Below are positions 17,471-25,761 of a DNA stretch of 64,000 bases, piece by piece. This stretch comes from Thalassospira sp. HF15 (GTDB lineage Bacteria > Pseudomonadota > Alphaproteobacteria > Rhodospirillales > Thalassospiraceae). The notes below the pieces were generated by a model. It saw only the letters and a list, made by a program, of their open reading frames with translations. It was not told the DNA's origin and searched no databases. Position numbers and translations under genes: made by a program. Position 1 is the stretch's first letter. Each line of letters begins with the position of its first letter. Location of the stretch: assembly GCF_011806525.1 (NCBI RefSeq), contig NZ_JAAVKI010000001.1, forward strand, positions 682,001 through 746,000. The letters run 5' to 3'.

Positions 17471-18295
17471 TCACTCGATATGCAGCACCATTTCATCACG
17501 CGCGGCAAACGCACCTGACCAGGTGGCGCGCGCTTTCTGCTCAATGGCGGTCATTGCAGTGTCATCATGATCCGGGTCATGATGGAAAAGTGCCAGTTGC
17601 TTGACATTCGCAGCCTGGCAAAGCCGGATGCCTTCTTGCCAGGTCGAATGCCCCCACCCGACCTTTTGCGGGAATTCCTCGTCGGTGTAGGTGCTGTCAT
17701 AAATCACCAGATCGGCGTTTTCGATGAAATCAAGAATGATCTGGTCCGGGTTATCTGGATCATGCTCGGTATCGCTGACATAACAAACCGCGTTTCCGCC
17801 AAATTCAACGCGAAATGCTGTCGCGCCATTGGGATGACGCAGCGGAGCTGTTTTGATCACAATACCGTCTGCCGGATGCAGTTCATCACCAACATTGAAA
17901 TCCTCGAATGTCAGCTTTGACTGCATTGCCGACAAGGGCACAGGAAACGTTGGGTCGGCCATCTGGGCAGAAAACACGCGCTCCACACCGCCCTGATGAG
18001 TCAGATGACCCGCCATCACCCGGAAGGATGCATTGGGGTTATAGGCCGGAACAAAGAACGGAAACCCGTTGATGTGATCCCAGTGCGTATGGGTCAAAAA
18101 GATGTTGGCATGGGTCACCTGGCGCCGGATCAGATCCTTGCCAAGATTGCGGATACCGGTTCCGGCATCAAAAATCAGGACTTCGTCGCCGACGCGCATT
18201 TCAATGCAGCTGGTATTGCCGCCATAAACCACATGATCCGGTGACGGGCAGGCAATACTGCCCCGAACGCCCCAGAATTTTACTTCAATCGCCAT
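17471..18295 (-). CDS. Metallo-beta-lactamase-fold hydrolase, PhnP/phosphodiesterase-like
   Basis: 274 residues, no signal peptide. Opening VKFWGVRGSIACP, then YGGNTSCIEMR, the metal motif FLTHTHWDHINGFPFF (HxHxDH), VSDTEHDPDN and FHHDPDHDD are typical of the group that includes PhnP-like and cAMP-phosphodiesterase-like hydrolases. Such proteins cleave cyclic or diester phosphates in the cytoplasm, and relatives are sometimes fused to receiver domains, though not here. The target is unknown. It is convergent with the stator operon. Confidence 0.78.
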   Translation of the reverse strand: MAIEVKFWGVRGSIACPSPDHVVYGGNTSCIEMRVGDEVLIFDAGTGIRNLGKDLIRRQVTHANIFLTHTHWDHINGFPFFVPAYNPNASFRVMAGHLTHQGGVERVFSAQMADPTFPVPLSAMQSKLTFEDFNVGDELHPADGIVIKTAPLRHPNGATAFRVEFGGNAVCYVSDTEHDPDNPDQIILDFIENADLVIYDSTYTDEEFPQKVGWGHSTWQEGIRLCQAANVKQLALFHHDPDHDDTAMTAIEQKARATWSGAFAARDEMVLHIE

Positions 18296-18400
18296 TCACC
18301 AAATCCCGTCCAAGGATTGACTGTCCATCACCGTCACCAGCTGACAAACGTTCGAACGATAACATCATAGAACACCAAACATTGATTGCACTTAGCACAC

Positions 18401-19126
18401 TCAGTTCACGCCAACAGTGCTCCCAATCACAGCCCCGGTCATTTCATCGCCACGTCCGCAATTCACTGCAACCTCACACAAACCGATCGAATTGCGGTAA
18501 TGGAAGCCGGTTCCTTGCGGTACATCCGAAAACGTTCGTGCACCTGAAAAAACGTGCTCATTGATTGTGATTCTCTCATCAACGGCACGCGAAGAAAGCC
18601 CTGTCATAAGATTGCCGTACGGATCTACATAGATCACTTCAGCCAATTCATCCGGCCAGTCTTGCGCCGCGCCAAATCGATCATCGGTCGCAATGTCATG
18701 CGATGCAAACGCCTGATCGTTTGCCACCCTTGCCGCCACCGGGCCAAACACATCCCGACCATGAAAACTTGCTGACGCATCCTGCGGCATCCAGTCAATG
18801 ACCTTGATGGTTACCTGTTTTGCCCGACGGATCACCATTTCAAACAGACCATTGTCGGGCCCAACGAACGACACGCCATCTGCCTCGACAACAAGCCCCT
18901 TGCGCGCGCTGCCAACCCCCGGATCGACAACCGCCAGAACCACGTCGCCTTTCTGGAACTCGCAGCTCAATGCCGCAAGCAGATAACTGGCCGCCTTCGG
19001 GTTTCGATCCGGCGCATCACACATCAGATCGCAGATCGGCACGTTCGGAGCGTGCCGCATCACCACCGAACGCATCGTCCCGCTATAGGGGCCGTTAACA
19101 CCAAAATCACTAAACACAAAGATCAT
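18401..19126 (-). CDS. SAM hydroxide adenosyltransferase (SAM hydrolase/chlorinase family, DUF62)
   Basis: 241 residues. The family pattern is clear: an N-terminal SDFGVNGPYSGTMRSV, then VDPGVGSARKGLVV, FVGPDNGLFE, SFHGRDVFGPVAARV and a C-terminal DPYGNLMTG. Enzymes of this fold split S-adenosylmethionine with water, or halide in the secondary-metabolite versions, giving adenosine and methionine. No halogenation genes are nearby, so the hydrolytic type is the safer reading. Physiological role is unclear even for characterised members. Single gene, no clear ribosome site. Confidence 0.85.
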   Translation of the reverse strand: MIFVFSDFGVNGPYSGTMRSVVMRHAPNVPICDLMCDAPDRNPKAASYLLAALSCEFQKGDVVLAVVDPGVGSARKGLVVEADGVSFVGPDNGLFEMVIRRAKQVTIKVIDWMPQDASASFHGRDVFGPVAARVANDQAFASHDIATDDRFGAAQDWPDELAEVIYVDPYGNLMTGLSSRAVDERITINEHVFSGARTFSDVPQGTGFHYRNSIGLCEVAVNCGRGDEMTGAVIGSTVGVN

Positions 19127-19172
19127 GGCAGCTACCGGAAAGTCGGTTGAAAAACTGTCTTATGAAGACAAC

Positions 19173-19207
19173 AACGCCGGTGGCAACGTTTTGATCCCAC
19201 CGGCGTT
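19173..19207. terminator. Perfect hairpin between two minus-strand genes
   Basis: AACGCCGGTGG pairs with CCACCGGCGTT (11 bp). Read on the minus strand it follows the SPOR lipoprotein gene by 41 bases and is followed by GTTGTCTTC, a poor U-tract, so termination there is likely but not certain. Confidence 0.55.
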
Positions 19208-19247
19208 ATCGTTACGCTTTAAATATATGGTCACAAAGCGTGAAGTT

Positions 19248-20645
19248 CTACTTCACCTCGCAGAACTGACCACGCCGTTTCAGGTCGGCACACAACGAAC
19301 TAGCGGCACTGTTACTAAGTCCAGTGGCCATCAGACGATAATAAGTGCCCTTGCCCGGAATATTGGCGCGCGTCACACCGTGCTGAAGCGACGCCAGTTG
19401 ACCATAGCGCCCCTTGAGAATCTGCCAGCCACGCTCTGCCTGCGCTTCGTTGCGATAAGAAGCCAAATGCACCGACTTTGATCCGGTTGCAGCCATTGGC
19501 GCGGCATCTGCCATTTCCTCGGCCGCCTGAACCGGGCGACTTTCGCCTGTTGCCACGCGGCGGACCGGTTCCCCGGAATTGAGGGTCATGGCCGTGCCCT
19601 GCGCCGGTTCAACGATTGCGGCTTCAATCGCATCACGCTCGCGCTTGAATTCATCGGGTGTCACCAGCTTCATCTGTTGCAGGTCTTCGATGCGTGCGAT
19701 CTGGCGCGCGGCATCCATAAGGCCCTGCGGCGCTGGCGGCGGGGTTGCGCGCTGACGCGGTTGCGCCGGAAGCAAGGCATCCAGAATGGATGTGCGTTCC
19801 GCAACATGTTCCTGTACCGTGATCGCCCCAATCTGAAGAGCCCGGTTCAACTGATTAAGCCGCTGCTCAACCTGTGCACCCTCTGGCGGGGGATTGTTCA
19901 GGAACGCTGATGGTGACGGCTGGCTCATGGGCAGCAGCGCGCCAAGGTTGGCGGAGCGACGGGCAGAATACTCTTCGGGTGTTACAAGCCCGGTCGCCTG
20001 AAGGTTACGCAGGATGGCAAACCGTTTGGCCACGGCCTCATCACCGGCTGAAAGTGCAGCACCGGCCGGGACATCCATCGGCTTTACCGGCCCGCTGGTC
20101 ATCGCAGACGGCATACCACCAGAAGTCATCGGGGCATTACCCATGCGCCCGCTGGCAACCGCAGCAGCACCATTGCCAAGGCCCGAGGGCCCACTGATGA
20201 TCTGATCATTGATGCTGAGCGATCCCGGAAGACCACGCTCAAGGCGCGAAAGATTGAATTCGGCCGCATCGCGCAACGGTCGGGGTTGGGTGCCGGTTGC
20301 CGAAGACATCAGAACCGTGCCGGGCGGGTTCATCGCAATCAGGGTCTCATAGCCATCATGGGCCCGATCCGGACGATTGGTGTTTTGATAAAGGACGGAG
20401 CGCCACAGCATTGCATGACCATCCTGGGGGTTCTTGCGAAGCGCCTCGTCAAAATACTTTTCGGCAGATGCGTAGTCACCACTGGCCAATTGCTGCAGGC
20501 CAAGGGCGGTGTAATTTTCATCGGCAAAAGACGTTGCCTCGTCCCAGAAATCCTGATCCAGCAGCGGCGCACAGGCCGACACCCACGAAACCATACCGAT
20601 CACAGCAAGACCCTTGCCGATTTTCAGCCAGTTCCCGGTCCGCAT
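19248..20645 (-). CDS. TPR and SPOR domain lipoprotein
   Basis: 465 residues from the ATG at 20645. The signal ends in the lipobox VSAC, so the mature protein should be lipidated and envelope-anchored. A TPR-like unit (YTALGLQQLASGDYASAEKYFDEALRKNPQDG) follows, then a long Ala/Pro/Gly-rich region. That region holds three similar helical pairs, each with 'G-hydrophobic-T-x-x-E' turns (ATGLVTPEEYSARR, IGAITVQEHVAER, MKLVTPDEFKRER). The last 75 residues form a SPOR domain (VHLASYRNEAQAERGW...YYRLMATG), which binds denuded peptidoglycan at division sites. Role in cell-wall growth is inferred from SPOR alone. Confidence 0.75.
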   Translation of the reverse strand: MRTGNWLKIGKGLAVIGMVSWVSACAPLLDQDFWDEATSFADENYTALGLQQLASGDYASAEKYFDEALRKNPQDGHAMLWRSVLYQNTNRPDRAHDGYETLIAMNPPGTVLMSSATGTQPRPLRDAAEFNLSRLERGLPGSLSINDQIISGPSGLGNGAAAVASGRMGNAPMTSGGMPSAMTSGPVKPMDVPAGAALSAGDEAVAKRFAILRNLQATGLVTPEEYSARRSANLGALLPMSQPSPSAFLNNPPPEGAQVEQRLNQLNRALQIGAITVQEHVAERTSILDALLPAQPRQRATPPPAPQGLMDAARQIARIEDLQQMKLVTPDEFKRERDAIEAAIVEPAQGTAMTLNSGEPVRRVATGESRPVQAAEEMADAAPMAATGSKSVHLASYRNEAQAERGWQILKGRYGQLASLQHGVTRANIPGKGTYYRLMATGLSNSAASSLCADLKRRGQFCEVK

Positions 20646-20992
20646 TGCGGATACCTGCATGGCGCCAATCCCCTATTTCATAAAACCCGTTTTGGAAATC
20701 ATGCTGTCGTGCCAGTTCATATACCAGCAACACCCTGCATGGACTTCCCCCATACAGGCTTGATTTTGCACCCTGCTTGCCAACAATTCGTTAAAGCAAA
20801 TTCATAACAGTTTTTGACGCGACACTTGTCCTGCCATACGTATAGTTTCTATAAATAGAATAGTTGGAAATTCAGGACTCAACCCATTAACCAGACCTTC
20901 AGAACATTATGATTTGATCCGACTTCGGTCTTCGGTGTATCCAACCGGCAAACAAACAGTCAAAAAAACGTTCTCTCTTTCAGGGGTTTCGC
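20646..20992. other. Intergenic region between divergent genes
   Basis: No credible coding frame. It must hold the promoters of the SPOR lipoprotein and of the EAL-like gene. The middle is AT-rich, with an inverted repeat TTCTA-TAAA-TAGAA at 20847-20860 that could be an operator or a chance repeat. Confidence 0.5.
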
Positions 20993-22291
20993 GTGATTGA
21001 ACCGCAGCAATATGGCCAACAGGCCCTTCAGGAATACCTGTTGCTGGATTATGTGCAACGGCTGGAGACCCGCAAGTACGGGCACCGGGCTGTGCATATC
21101 CACCTGTCACGCATGAAGCCGTTCCACCGCCGCGATTATCATATCCGCGTTGCAACCAATACCTTTGAAAGCTATGTGAAACTCTATGTCGGTCGTATCT
21201 TTGTTCTGACCAACAGTGATCTGATCTTTGTCTGGAAGGACAAATCGATTGCCGATGTCGAACCGGCTGTTGATACCCTGCGCTATCTGTTCCGTGACGA
21301 TCCGCTGTCGCAGGATGACAGCGAGGAAACCGGTTTTTGCACCTGGTACAACCTAAATACCGAGTTCCAGGAATTCCTTCTGCTGTGTCAGCACCTCGAT
21401 GAACGCGCCAAAAAGCTTCAGAAAAGCCTGAACATGCGAAGCGCCATCCAGCGGGAAAAAGACAACAACACGCTTGGGCCGATCACGGCAGAAAACCTGG
21501 GCGAACTTGAAGAAACCATTCACACAGCCGACTTGTCCGAACATATTCGACAGCAACCGGTCTGCGTCTTTGCCCATGGCAGCTCAAAAGAACTGCACCC
21601 GGTTTTTGACGAGTTCTTTGTCTCGATCACCGATCTGCGCAATGCGTTGATGCCCAACATCGATCTGGCGTCAAACCGCTGGCTGTTTCAGCATATGACT
21701 GAAACACTCGACAAGCGCATGCTCAATTATCTGTGCAAGCGGACCTTTAAGACGCATGCCAGTTCGTTTTCTCTCAACCTCAACCTTGGCACCCTGACCT
21801 CCAAGGATTTTGACAAGTTTGATGAAACCGTGCGCCGCAACTGGCAAGGCAACGTGATCATCGAGCTTAATCAGGTTGATCTGTTTTCGAACCTTGAAAC
21901 CTATCTCAGTATTCGTGACGATTTCCATGAACGCGGCTATCGTATTCTGGTCGATAATCTGACGGTGGAAGCCCTGTCCTTCGTGGATCGCAAACGCCTG
22001 AAAGCTGACTTTATCAAGGTGGCCTGGCGTGAAGAGATGACCGACAACGTCATCCGCAAGAAATATTCCGAAATGGACAATCTTGTGAAAAACTCAGGCC
22101 GCGAACGCGTAATCCTGTGCCGCTGCGATTCACCAACCGCTATTAAATTCGGCCAGTCGCTTGGCATCACCCTGTTCCAGGGGCGCTATATCGACAACAT
22201 GATTGCCCGCCAACGTCGCGCCAAACGCGACGCAAAAAAGCCGGTCAAGCCCGCACCGAAGAAACCAACTCCTGACAAACCGACCAGATAG
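20993..22291 (+). CDS. Degenerate EAL-domain protein
   Basis: 432 residues from a GTG at 20993, six bases after AGGGG. The last 180 residues follow the EAL phosphodiesterase pattern: VIIELNQVDLFSNLETYL, DFHERGYRILVDNLTVEAL, RLKADFIKVAW, ERVILCRCDSPTAIKFGQSL and GITLFQGRYID. The catalytic and metal residues are missing: the DDFG aspartates read DNLT, and the EGVE glutamates read RCDS. It is probably a non-enzymatic c-di-GMP receptor or scaffold. The N-terminal 250 residues, with no membrane span, are unknown to me. The tail is Lys/Pro rich. No GGDEF domain is present. Confidence 0.68.
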   Translation: MIEPQQYGQQALQEYLLLDYVQRLETRKYGHRAVHIHLSRMKPFHRRDYHIRVATNTFESYVKLYVGRIFVLTNSDLIFVWKDKSIADVEPAVDTLRYLFRDDPLSQDDSEETGFCTWYNLNTEFQEFLLLCQHLDERAKKLQKSLNMRSAIQREKDNNTLGPITAENLGELEETIHTADLSEHIRQQPVCVFAHGSSKELHPVFDEFFVSITDLRNALMPNIDLASNRWLFQHMTETLDKRMLNYLCKRTFKTHASSFSLNLNLGTLTSKDFDKFDETVRRNWQGNVIIELNQVDLFSNLETYLSIRDDFHERGYRILVDNLTVEALSFVDRKRLKADFIKVAWREEMTDNVIRKKYSEMDNLVKNSGRERVILCRCDSPTAIKFGQSLGITLFQGRYIDNMIARQRRAKRDAKKPVKPAPKKPTPDKPTR

Positions 22292-22399
22292 ACTGTTTGA
22301 GGCAACCACCCTGACAAGTTTGTAAGGAGGCGGAATATACAGAACGTCCGCTTCATTTACCCCCTTGGCAAAATCGGAACAAAAGCAGTACACATAAGC

Positions 22400-23767
22400 A
22401 TGTTGTTCGCGCTGTGTCCGGATTGCCATCATAAATGGCGACTGCATCTTGACCGACCGCTCCCCAAAAGCGGTGCAGGGTCCTATTTGCCCTGCCCGGT
22501 CTGCGGCTGCAAGCGCGCCATCGCCCACGCAGAACTTCCCGACCTTGCAATCGGCCATCTTGATTGCGATGCCTTTTATGCCTCGATCGAAAAACGTGAT
22601 CGACCGGAACTGATTGATCAGCCGGTCATCATTGGTGGCGGTCATCGCGGTGTTGTCGCGACATGCTGTTATATCGCGCGCAAATTTGGTGTGCGGTCTG
22701 CCATGCCGGCCTTCAAGGCGCGGGAACTTTGCCCGGATGCGGTGTTTTTGAAATCCGACATGAAAAAGTATCAGCGCGAGGGCTATCGCATTCGCGACAT
22801 GATGCGCGCCCTTACACCCGATATTGAACCGCTGTCGATTGACGAGGCCTTTATGGACCTTTCAAACGCCACCGAAACACATGACAAATCCGCGGCAGAA
22901 TGCTTGGTCGACCTTCAGACGACGATCAAACGCGAAGTTGGCATTACGGTGTCAGTCGGGCTTTCCTATAACAAGTTTCTCGCCAAAATCTCGTCGGACC
23001 TCAATAAACCGTTTGGCTTTTCCATGATTGGACATGCCGAGGCACTTGCTTTCCTCGCGGACAAGCCGGTGCGCATGATGTGGGGCGTTGGCCCCGCGAT
23101 GGAACGCAAGCTCCATGACGATGGCGTCACTACCATCGGACAGTTGCAGGAAATGGATATTCATGCCCTGCAGGGCCGATATGGCAGCATTGGCAAGCGG
23201 TTCTTTTACTTCTCGCGCGGTGAAGACAACCGACGGGTTGAGCAAAGCACAGAACGCAAAAGCCTGTCTTCGGAAACGACATTCAACGAAGACATCGCCA
23301 GCCTGTCCGAACTGTCCGAGATCGCCACCCGCCTGATATCGCGGGTTGCCAGTGATCTGGGACGCAAGGAAATCGCCGGGCATACGGTGGTCCTGAAACT
23401 GAAGTCATCAGATTTCAAAATCCGTACACGCAATATGCGCCTGACCTACCCGACATTGCGCGAAGACGTCATTCTTGATGCCGCACTGACGTTGCTGAAA
23501 AAGGAAGTCGACGGTACGCGCTATCGATTACTTGGCGTCGGGGTGGCTGATCTTTATGCCGCTGACATGGCAGACCCGGTTGATCTGTTTGCAGGAGATG
23601 GCGCCACCAGTGTCGAAGATACGGCAAGCACGCCTACAGTGACGGAGAAAAATCCGCGCTCGGTTATTGATTTACCCCGCCCAACTGCCGAGCAGCTTCG
23701 CGAGAGCCTGACACGACGTTATCGGCAACACAAAGGCAAACCAAAACAAAAACGCTTTCCGTTCTGA
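22400..23767 (+). CDS. dinB: DNA polymerase IV (Y-family) with N-terminal cysteine-rich module
   Basis: 455 residues from the ATG at 22400. Catalytic acids are Asp55 (HLDCDAFYAS), Asp148 and Glu149 (LSIDEAFMD). The palm/finger segment CCYIARKFGVRSAMP and the thumb VSVGLSYNKFLAKISSDLNKP are standard, followed by a little-finger domain with LSSETTF. Residues 6-35 carry two cysteine pairs (CPDC and CPVCGC), a zinc-ribbon-like addition known in alphaproteobacterial DinB. It copies past damaged template bases with low fidelity. No LexA box or imuB/dnaE2 partner is visible here. The frame stays open upstream to a strong AAGGAGG at 22324, but no normal start codon lies at that site. Confidence 0.92.
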   Translation: MLFALCPDCHHKWRLHLDRPLPKSGAGSYLPCPVCGCKRAIAHAELPDLAIGHLDCDAFYASIEKRDRPELIDQPVIIGGGHRGVVATCCYIARKFGVRSAMPAFKARELCPDAVFLKSDMKKYQREGYRIRDMMRALTPDIEPLSIDEAFMDLSNATETHDKSAAECLVDLQTTIKREVGITVSVGLSYNKFLAKISSDLNKPFGFSMIGHAEALAFLADKPVRMMWGVGPAMERKLHDDGVTTIGQLQEMDIHALQGRYGSIGKRFFYFSRGEDNRRVEQSTERKSLSSETTFNEDIASLSELSEIATRLISRVASDLGRKEIAGHTVVLKLKSSDFKIRTRNMRLTYPTLREDVILDAALTLLKKEVDGTRYRLLGVGVADLYAADMADPVDLFAGDGATSVEDTASTPTVTEKNPRSVIDLPRPTAEQLRESLTRRYRQHKGKPKQKRFPF

Positions 23768-23893
23768 CCAGTCACCGACACGTGAATGCGATACACCGTT
23801 GCATTACTATTCGAATGGGGTAAATATTAAACCTAAAGTATAGTAATGACGGTTTACACCACCGCGCAGAAAGACCCTCGAACGGGAGCCGTG

Positions 23894-25270
23894 ATGTTTG
23901 GCTTAGAACTCGATATCCGCACTCTGGCATTTATCGCGACCTTGTCGGCGATTATTCAGGCGCTGACCTTTTCCTCTCTCTGGATGGTATCGCGACGTGA
24001 CAATGCGACCATGCTTTGGGCGATGGGCGGTATCGCAAATGCGCTTGGTTTCATCCTTTTGGGTTTTCGGGGCGTTATCCCCGATGCGGCGTCCATCGTT
24101 GCAGGAAATGCTCTGATTGCCGCTGCTCATGTGTTTTATCTGCTGGGACTTGAAGTCTATGCCCGCCGAGAACCAAGCTATCGCGCGACCGGGGTCGCAC
24201 TTGCCGCTTACATCCTGCTGTTTGTCTACTATAGCCAGTTTGTTCCGAATTTCTCTGCGCGTGTGATCCTGATATCCGCCACGCTCTGCGCCCTGTCACT
24301 GACCAGTGTCTATGTTCTGCTTCAGACAAGGACACGCAGGCTCGCTGCACCCGAAATATTGATGGCGATCACCTTTGGCGGACATGGCGTCTTTCATCTG
24401 GTCCGCGGGGCGGTAACATTTCTTGAAGGCCAAGAAGTAACCAGCCTGATGTCAGCATCAAGCATTCACATGCTGGCTTTCCTGGACATGATCGCGTTTT
24501 TGCTGCTAACCGCTGTCGGCTTCACCGCGATGATCATTATATCACTCAATCTGTCATTGCTTGCCGAGGCTCGCTCCAAGAACAGGCTATTCACCGTTCT
24601 TGCCCATGACCTCAGAACACCCTTCCAGGGGCTTGCAGGCCTGTCGCTGATGGCGCAGCAAGATCTGGTGGCGGGCAATCCGGCTCAAGCACTTGGCAAT
24701 ATTCGCAAGTTGCATTCCTCGACCTCGGAAACCTTGCGCTTTCTGGATGACCTCCTGATCTGGGGACGAACCCTGTTTGACGAAGGGAAACCGGACCGCA
24801 GCAAAATCGAGCTTGATGAACTGGTGGGAAATACCGTTAAAGTCAGCCGCCCGCTTCTTGAGACGAAATCGGTGAAGGTAAACAAAGAGGTCAGCGAGCC
24901 AACCGCCTTTGGCATTGCACCGCATGCGGAGATGATCCTGCGTAACCTTCTGGTCAATGCCATCAAGTTTTCACCCCTGCATGGATCAATTACAATTTCG
25001 ACACAAAAAACAGCTGACAAAGTCCGCCTGCAGGTCATCGACCGTGGCGTCGGTATATCTGACGAGATGATGGCTGCCTTTGCCACCGGCAAGAAGAGCT
25101 ATGGCTCCCAAGACGGCACCAGCGGTGAAATAGGATCCGGCGTTGGATTGTCACTATGCCGAGATCTCTGCCGTGAAGATGGCGAGGATATCTGGCTGGA
25201 ACACAATCCCGAAGGCGGCCTGATCGCAACCTTCACCCTGTCGGTTATTCCAGACGAAAAAACGTCCTGA
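23894..25270 (+). CDS. Membrane sensor histidine kinase, orphan
   Basis: 458 residues from the ATG at 23894 with GGGAG about 5 bases upstream; an ATG at 23846 has no ribosome site. The first 220 residues hold about seven hydrophobic spans and no obvious periplasmic sensor domain, resembling integral-membrane 7TM-type sensors. Then come the H-box FTVLAHDLRTPFQG, N-box LRNLLVNAIKFSP, and ATP-binding G-boxes VIDRGVGIS and GSGVGLSLCR. It should autophosphorylate on the H-box histidine. No response regulator is adjacent: dinB precedes and tRNA genes follow, so its partner is elsewhere. The signal is unknown. Confidence 0.85.
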   Translation: MFGLELDIRTLAFIATLSAIIQALTFSSLWMVSRRDNATMLWAMGGIANALGFILLGFRGVIPDAASIVAGNALIAAAHVFYLLGLEVYARREPSYRATGVALAAYILLFVYYSQFVPNFSARVILISATLCALSLTSVYVLLQTRTRRLAAPEILMAITFGGHGVFHLVRGAVTFLEGQEVTSLMSASSIHMLAFLDMIAFLLLTAVGFTAMIIISLNLSLLAEARSKNRLFTVLAHDLRTPFQGLAGLSLMAQQDLVAGNPAQALGNIRKLHSSTSETLRFLDDLLIWGRTLFDEGKPDRSKIELDELVGNTVKVSRPLLETKSVKVNKEVSEPTAFGIAPHAEMILRNLLVNAIKFSPLHGSITISTQKTADKVRLQVIDRGVGISDEMMAAFATGKKSYGSQDGTSGEIGSGVGLSLCRDLCREDGEDIWLEHNPEGGLIATFTLSVIPDEKTS

Positions 25271-25337
25271 AACAAAAACGCCCGCCGAACCATTGGGCGA
25301 GCATTCAAATGCAAAACATTGATATCTTTGGAAAAAT

Positions 25338-25413
25338 TGGCGTCCCCTAGGGGATTCGAACCCCTGTTGCCGCCGTGAAAGGGCGGTGTCCTAGGCCTCT
25401 AGACGAAGGGGAC
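25338..25413 (-). tRNA. tRNA-Glu (TTC), copy 1
   Basis: Read on the minus strand from 25413: acceptor GTCCCCT pairs with AGGGGAC, anticodon arm CCGCC-CTTTCAC-GGCGG with anticodon TTC, T-loop GGTTCGAATCC. Discriminator G and CCA are encoded (25341-25338). Length 76 with CCA. Confidence 0.96.
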
Positions 25414-25456
25414 ACAGGCACATAATAAATGTGCAAATGCCGTGACTTTCGGTTGG

Positions 25457-25532
25457 TGGCGTCCCCTAGGGGATTCGAACCCCTGTTGCCGCCGTGAAAG
25501 GGCGGTGTCCTAGGCCTCTAGACGAAGGGGAC
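25457..25532 (-). tRNA. tRNA-Glu (TTC), copy 2
   Basis: Same 76-base sequence as the copy at 25338-25413, including anticodon TTC and encoded CCA, transcribed in the same direction 43 bases upstream of it. The two form a tandem and are probably cotranscribed. The stretch 25533-25761 upstream has no gene that I can see. Confidence 0.96.
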
Positions 25533-25761
25533 GCAGCGCGTTAACGAGGCCGGTTTTTAGCGATTGGGTGGGGTCAGGTCAAGCGGCTTTTTCGCCCCCG
25601 TGACGTTTTTTTTAATCCCCCACCCTAAATAATGCCATTCCCGACCAAATACTGAAAAACCGTGGCGGACTGTTTAACCAGACGGTTTATCGGCCCTGCT
25701 TCCTGCCACCGACGAGGACATGTGCCAAAACCAATCCGCAAACAAGGTGACGCGCATGTCT

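Noticed and set aside
24075-24350. Long minus-strand open frame opposite the histidine kinase
   Set aside because: Lies wholly within a well-supported gene, has no ribosome site, and is rich in residues typical of antisense shadows.
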